From: Pomacea canaliculata
Taxonomy: Eukaryota; Mollusca; Gastropoda; Architaenioglossa; Ampullariidae
NCBI RefSeq assembly: GCF_003073045.1
Contig: NC_037592.1
Location: 42,279,760-42,343,759, forward strand
DNA: 64,000 nt
Direction: 5' to 3'
Below are positions 59,461 through 64,000 of this stretch, piece by piece; position 1 is the stretch's first letter; each line of letters starts with the position of its first letter. A program made the position numbers and the translations under genes. The notes under the pieces were generated by a model. The model searched no databases and was not told the origin of the DNA. It worked only from the letters and a program-made list of their open reading frames with translations.

Positions 59461-60284
59461 GTTTTAATCACTTGTCCTGAACTCCAGAGTATGCACCAGC
59501 AGTTTTTTACATTAGCTTCTTTGTTTTCCTTGTTTAAGTTCATCCCATCGACAGCTATTTTTACATTCTCAAGAAGGATGGGGCCATAAGATTTAAGTTT
59601 TTTTGTGTTCTGATAGTTTTTGGGTTTCGATTTGTTGGCCTTTTGGGCCACAAGTCTCTGATTAAGATTTTGTGGTTATATCACTTGGGGGATTTGCCTC
59701 TAAGCATTTTAAGGTATGTGTTTTGTGATTAGCGATTTGTGGTCCTCAACAAAAACAATACTTTCAGTGCAATGTCACCGGACAATACATTTTGCCTGAT
59801 AATTTTAGGGTCTTATTTTAACATTTAAATAAATCCCAATTTCTTGGTGAAAATCCATTTAAGTGAGTGTCTTTGTCTATCACGGTACATATACATTGAT
59901 CAATTGCATTTACCAGGAGAGTTCCCCTATAAATCTTCAGTCAAGCCTAACAATGGCAGGTAAGCTGACCAAGCAGAAAATAATTGACTTCATTGTCCTA
60001 AAAATGAAAAGACTGGTCGATCTCCCTGCTATGACTCCTCTCGGTTAGGACCTGATTTTGGCGAGTCTTAATAGTGAGATTTTACTGTACTAGGTTGTCT
60101 TTTACCAACAGTATCAAAGACATCCTAGCAGTGTTCTCTTTTGCACCCAATAATGACTCTCTCACATAAACCTGCATGTACAACAACAGAATCAGCTAGA
60201 AACCATCTGTACTTTATTCACTGGGAATTTACAAATAACAGCAATTCTCTCTCATACACAAACCTGCATGCACACAAACACCAA
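59461..60284. other. Spacer and PWP2 3' UTR
   Basis: No exon is visible. On the - strand AATAAA (TTTATT at 60213-60218 on +) lies 67 bp beyond the PWP2 stop and is a likely polyadenylation signal. CACACA/CATGCA phrases at 60165-60290 repeat loosely. Confidence 0.5.
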
Positions 60285-63250
60285 TCAGGAATCATCTGTA
60301 TGATATCCACTCACACTGTCAATTTTCATGTCACTTTCCTCCAAGTTTAGGAATTGTTCATCATTATCATCATCATCATCATCACCACTTTTTCCTCCAC
60401 TATCACTGTCTTCTGTATCATCTGTTGTCTCCATCTCTTCTTCTACTCGCATCTTACGCTTGAGCCGTGACTGGGCCAGAAGGTACTCCATTGTGTATTT
60501 GTTATGGTCAAACCTGTTTCAGAGAATAAGCACACATGCACAAGCATGCACACATATGAACGCACACCACACACACAAAGTGTGCAGCATACTTAAACAT
60601 TTTTGAAAATATTTCAAGCCGATAAAGTTATGTAAAACTCGACTACTAATAACCCTTTATGACATATTTCATTTTACAAACTTAACTGCCTTAAAAAAGC
60701 TATTCTGACAATTAAAACAAAATATGAGATAGCCTCAGTAGAAATTAATGAGATTTCTGCTTACAGTTTGCAAATTTCTTCCTGTTTGTTCGTTAAGTTT
60801 TTCTGCAAATTGCGGAGCACTGCCATGAGTTTCTGCGAGCGCTGTTTAAGGAAGCGACCATGGTAGGTGAGTAATGCACGTGTCCAAAACAGATAAAACT
60901 CTAGATGACGTGTAGATTCTAGATGCCCTCCAACATATGTCAAAAGTCGATCAACATATTTTGCTGGCAGGCCTTCACTAATGGAATCAACTGCAACATA
61001 TTTCTCAACTGTTAAAATGTAAATTCATACACAGTCATGCTTTGTGTCAAGAGTGCTAATATGACTACTTGCAACACATGCATGTACATCTACATGTGAC
61101 CATGCAGCGCTGCACTCCTCTTTTTTTAGAAACTAAAAAGGACCGACCAACAGTTAACAAATTTACTGTCCAAAAAAAAATAAAAAATGAAAGGAACAAG
61201 AACTGTTGTAATAACAGATGATAAATGAATCTGTTTGTTGCACCCAGACAATGGAATCTTTCATTCTATTTACAATGTGCTTTTTTCTCTCTGAAGAATA
61301 AACAAACACCATTTTTAGACACGCTGGTACCTACCACAAGTGGTGGGGATGGACTCCAACACCTCTTGTATATGTTCCTCTTCATTCAGTCGCAAGGCCA
61401 GGAGCAATGCCTGGGTATGGTCACCTGTTGCCAAGGTGGTCTGGATGGCTGCAGGTGTAATGTCCATTTCTAGCTCAAATGGATCAAAGACTAAGCTCTG
61501 ATCAAGCGAGTAGATCAAGAGTCCTTCTGTACTGGCTGCTGCCCACTCACAACCTGCAGGTCAATGAATCTAAAAGATTAGGCAAAGCCAAAGCTACCAT
61601 CTCCCCAACTTGATGACTAAATTTATATTCCAAAATTTGCATTTTAATAAGCCTGCATATTCATGAACACAGAAATTTTAAAGCAGGTCAATCTTAATAA
61701 TGGGGACAGATTACAGGAAAAAGGTCTCAGTATAAAATTTACAGAATGTTCTGAAAAAAAATGTTATCTAACACAAGATATTGAATAAACTTGCCTGTGG
61801 GAGAGAACTGCACGGAGGCTACTTGCACCTCTGGTCGCCAAGATCTTGAGGACAGATCTCCTGCCCGCACACCTGGTAGAGCTAGCGACTTCCCCTTGTA
61901 GTCACCCTGCCCTTCATCCACTAGTGCCAGGCTACCCCAATCTGTCATCTTGCGTTTGTCTAGAAACTCCTTCAAGTATACAAATTCCCAGTTTTGTAAT
62001 AATATATCCAGTCTATAGTTGAAAATATTCAGTTTTAGCTCACATAGGAAGCTTAAAACTAAATCACATGTAAGCAGAAGGGACATCATCTGAATAATGT
62101 TTCTCTGTGTGTGTGTATGTGTGTGTGAGATAGAGAGTAAATTTAAAATATATAAAATATAGCAGACCTCCATTCCATCAAAAGAATGATTGCAAGAGAT
62201 CTCAAACTTCTTCAGCAGAAGTTGGTCTGGAACAGAATAAATACAGACATTCTTGGAGCGGCCAGCAGCAAGAACACAATTCCCATCAGCACTGTAGCAC
62301 AAGGTTGTGAAAGCTCTGTAACAGGGAAATAAATCAAGGAAACCATCAACAGTTTCTGCATGGAGGTGACAGTTTTATTTAAAGACTATGCTACATGTTC
62401 TTATAAACTTTCCATGTGATTTGTTGTAATATGTCATACATACTTGCCAGCAGCTAGTGTCTTGCCAGTCACAAGATCAGTGTCTCTTCGGCCATAGCCA
62501 AGGTCATGGCGACCTTCAATACTTCCAGTCTGTACTGATGTAAACGGATTCCAGAAAACAATCTGGGCATTTAATGTAGCCACTGCCAGCTCCTGTCCAT
62601 CGGGACGAAATGTTAATGCCAATACTGTGAAAATGAAAAACAGAAAATTTACATTAACAAACTTTATTATGAAACTTGTGAAGCATATAATAGATAATTA
62701 ATATTCAGTAATATCAGAACTGGTTAAAACAGGCCCATAAAAGATAAGTTTACACAATGTACCCAGAGGAAGAAGACTGCTGAATGGTCAAACATTCGTG
62801 TCTGAAGAGATACACATACACAATGTGGTGCACCATATTTCCCCCACTTGGCTTGGCTGTTGAATGGGCCCCTGACTCCAGGAAGGGAAGGCAAGGGAAA
62901 GACAGGATTAGCACTGGAGAAGGGTCAACCCTAACCCACTGGAGAGGCACTCCAACCCACTCACACACTGGTCTTGAGGTGCAGTTTCTAACACCACTTC
63001 ACTTCCCAACAACCACAAGCTCACGAATTTATCTTTTTGCACAATGCACACACCAAGCCACACATATATACACTGGATGTATTCAAGACAATAACTAAAT
63101 ACCATCTGACAGCTGTGTTAAGGTCTCCTTGGCACCACTTTTCTGAAAGATGTCCAGAGCTTGACAGTCTGTCCCAAGAGCCACTTGCCAGCATGGCACT
63201 ACTGTTACTAAAGGCCAGCAGCTTACAGGACCCTGGTGATCGGCCAGCAC
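60285..63250 (-). CDS. PWP2: PWP2 (UTP1), C-terminal half, seven exons
   Basis: PWP2 is a tandem-WD40 protein of the UTP-B complex in the small-subunit processome, acting on pre-rRNA in the nucleolus. Exons are 63250-63103, 62624-62444, 62315-62168, 61969-61795, 61553-61335, 60990-60765 and 60513-60285. Diagnostic stretches are LALTFRPDGQELAVATLNAQ, VQTGSIEGRHDL, FTTLCYSADGNCVLAAGRSK, EFLDKRKMTDWGSLALVDEG, EGLLIYSLDQSLVFDPFELE and STRHLEFYLFWTRALLTYHG. The end is acidic (KSGDDDDDDNDEQ) and stops in HTDDS. The intron after 61795 uses a GC donor (ACAG|GCAAGT). Exon 63250-63103 (VLADHQGPVSC, then SSAMLASGSWD, then KSGAKETLTQLSD) changes frame three times within about 100 bp; one extra base at each point gives the right exit phase. 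Upstream exons lie beyond 64000. An intron at 62625-63102 holds a possible insert. Confidence 0.95.
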
Positions 63251-64000
63251 CTTAGGTTACAAACAAAAAAAAATAAAAGATGCACCTCGACAACACAGAT
63301 AAGAAACATGGGTCACAAAAAAAGACTTATGCAGCTACTTAAGTCCTTTTAAATATGGCATACTAAAGTCGACACTTTCCCCCCTAAAAAAAAAGGTACT
63401 TTGTTTCTTGTAAGTGAACTGTTTCCAAAGACAAAGTGTAACCAAAATAATGACTTCTGAGTAAAGTCTTCTTATTAAGACCTTCATTTCTATGACCTCC
63501 TATTATGATGAACTTATTGCATGGGACATGACGCTGCGATGTTTTCTTGCGTAACTCCAACCTTGAGGACAATAGATTTTGCCATTGTTTTGTAGCAGGA
63601 GAGCTTGTTTAGGGCAGGGTTCTTACCCTCTTAGACCCCCATACTTGGTCACGCAATGTGATTCACCGACAATAGCTTTGATGTAGCATCCAAACTTTCC
63701 AGTATAAATAACAGGCAAAATTCAGTGCTTTCACCTGTTACCAAAAGGAGACTGATCCTGCTTGGACAAGCTGTAAAACTTTGGTTCTGACCTCCCTGAG
63801 TATGAGAGAAGTACCAATTTTTAGGTAGGTGGGTTAGAATAGAAATGGTAGTTGTATGTGTAAATAAATCTAGGTCTTTGAATTTATTTACTTGTGTGAC
63901 CATATTAGTCTGAAAAAAAGGCTAGTGTGTCATGTGTCTTCATGTGAATAAGGTGAACATGTATCACTAAAGCAAAAGTGATTTGTGTCGTCTGTATTTG
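63251..64000. other. PWP2 intron, no exon seen
   Basis: I looked on the - strand for the preceding WD40 repeats and found none. This is the start of a PWP2 intron running off the window. A small - strand open frame at 63384-63572 has no WD40 features. Confidence 0.6.

Noticed and set aside
1-64000. CRISPR arrays, operons, bacterial-type signals, rRNA genes
   Set aside because: None are present. All real genes have spliceosomal introns or UTR introns and the window is plainly nuclear eukaryotic DNA.

Overview
This is a eukaryotic window. It is AT-rich, its genes are split by GT-AG introns, and mobile-element remnants fill the spaces between them. The gene set (MITD1, an F-box/LRR gene, SLX4, RAB9, POLR1D, PWP2), the tRNA-type SINE, the LINE and hAT families and the base composition suggest a lophotrochozoan, most likely a mollusc and probably a gastropod. 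I infer this from sequence style and could not test it by search.

Layout: 1-4456 (+) holds the last five exons of MITD1, an ESCRT-III-binding abscission factor, with a LINE remnant in one intron that itself carries a small hAT element. 7675-9096 (-) is a single-coding-exon F-box/LRR gene with a 5' UTR intron reaching to about 10.2 kb. 10.2-15.2 kb is intergenic accessory DNA with at least two short hAT elements flanked by 8-bp duplications. 15173-37806 (-) is SLX4, the scaffold of structure-specific nucleases, in about 24 exons, with SINEs, a LINE, tandem repeats and a decayed transposon-like ORF family in its introns. 38186-38954 (-) encodes an 86-residue single-pass membrane protein. 40.5-46.9 kb (+) is RAB9 with its promoter and long 3' UTR. 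50265-53301 (-) is POLR1D, the RPAC2 subunit shared by RNA polymerases I and III. 54940-59199 is a nearly full-length hAT transposon inserted in another repeat. 60285-63250 (-) is the C-terminal half of PWP2, a ribosome-biogenesis WD40 protein whose first exons lie beyond 64000.

The genes do not form one pathway. They are ordinary eukaryotic housekeeping genes: ESCRT/cytokinesis, ubiquitin ligase adaptor, DNA repair, endosome-to-Golgi transport, and two nucleolar/polymerase genes close together. I found no convincing new multi-gene system.

The most useful observation concerns data quality. SLX4 and PWP2 each show several reading-frame breaks. All are one-base shortfalls, mostly in mononucleotide runs, and restoring exactly that number of bases makes every exon phase agree with its neighbours. 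This points to run-length errors in the assembly rather than dead genes.
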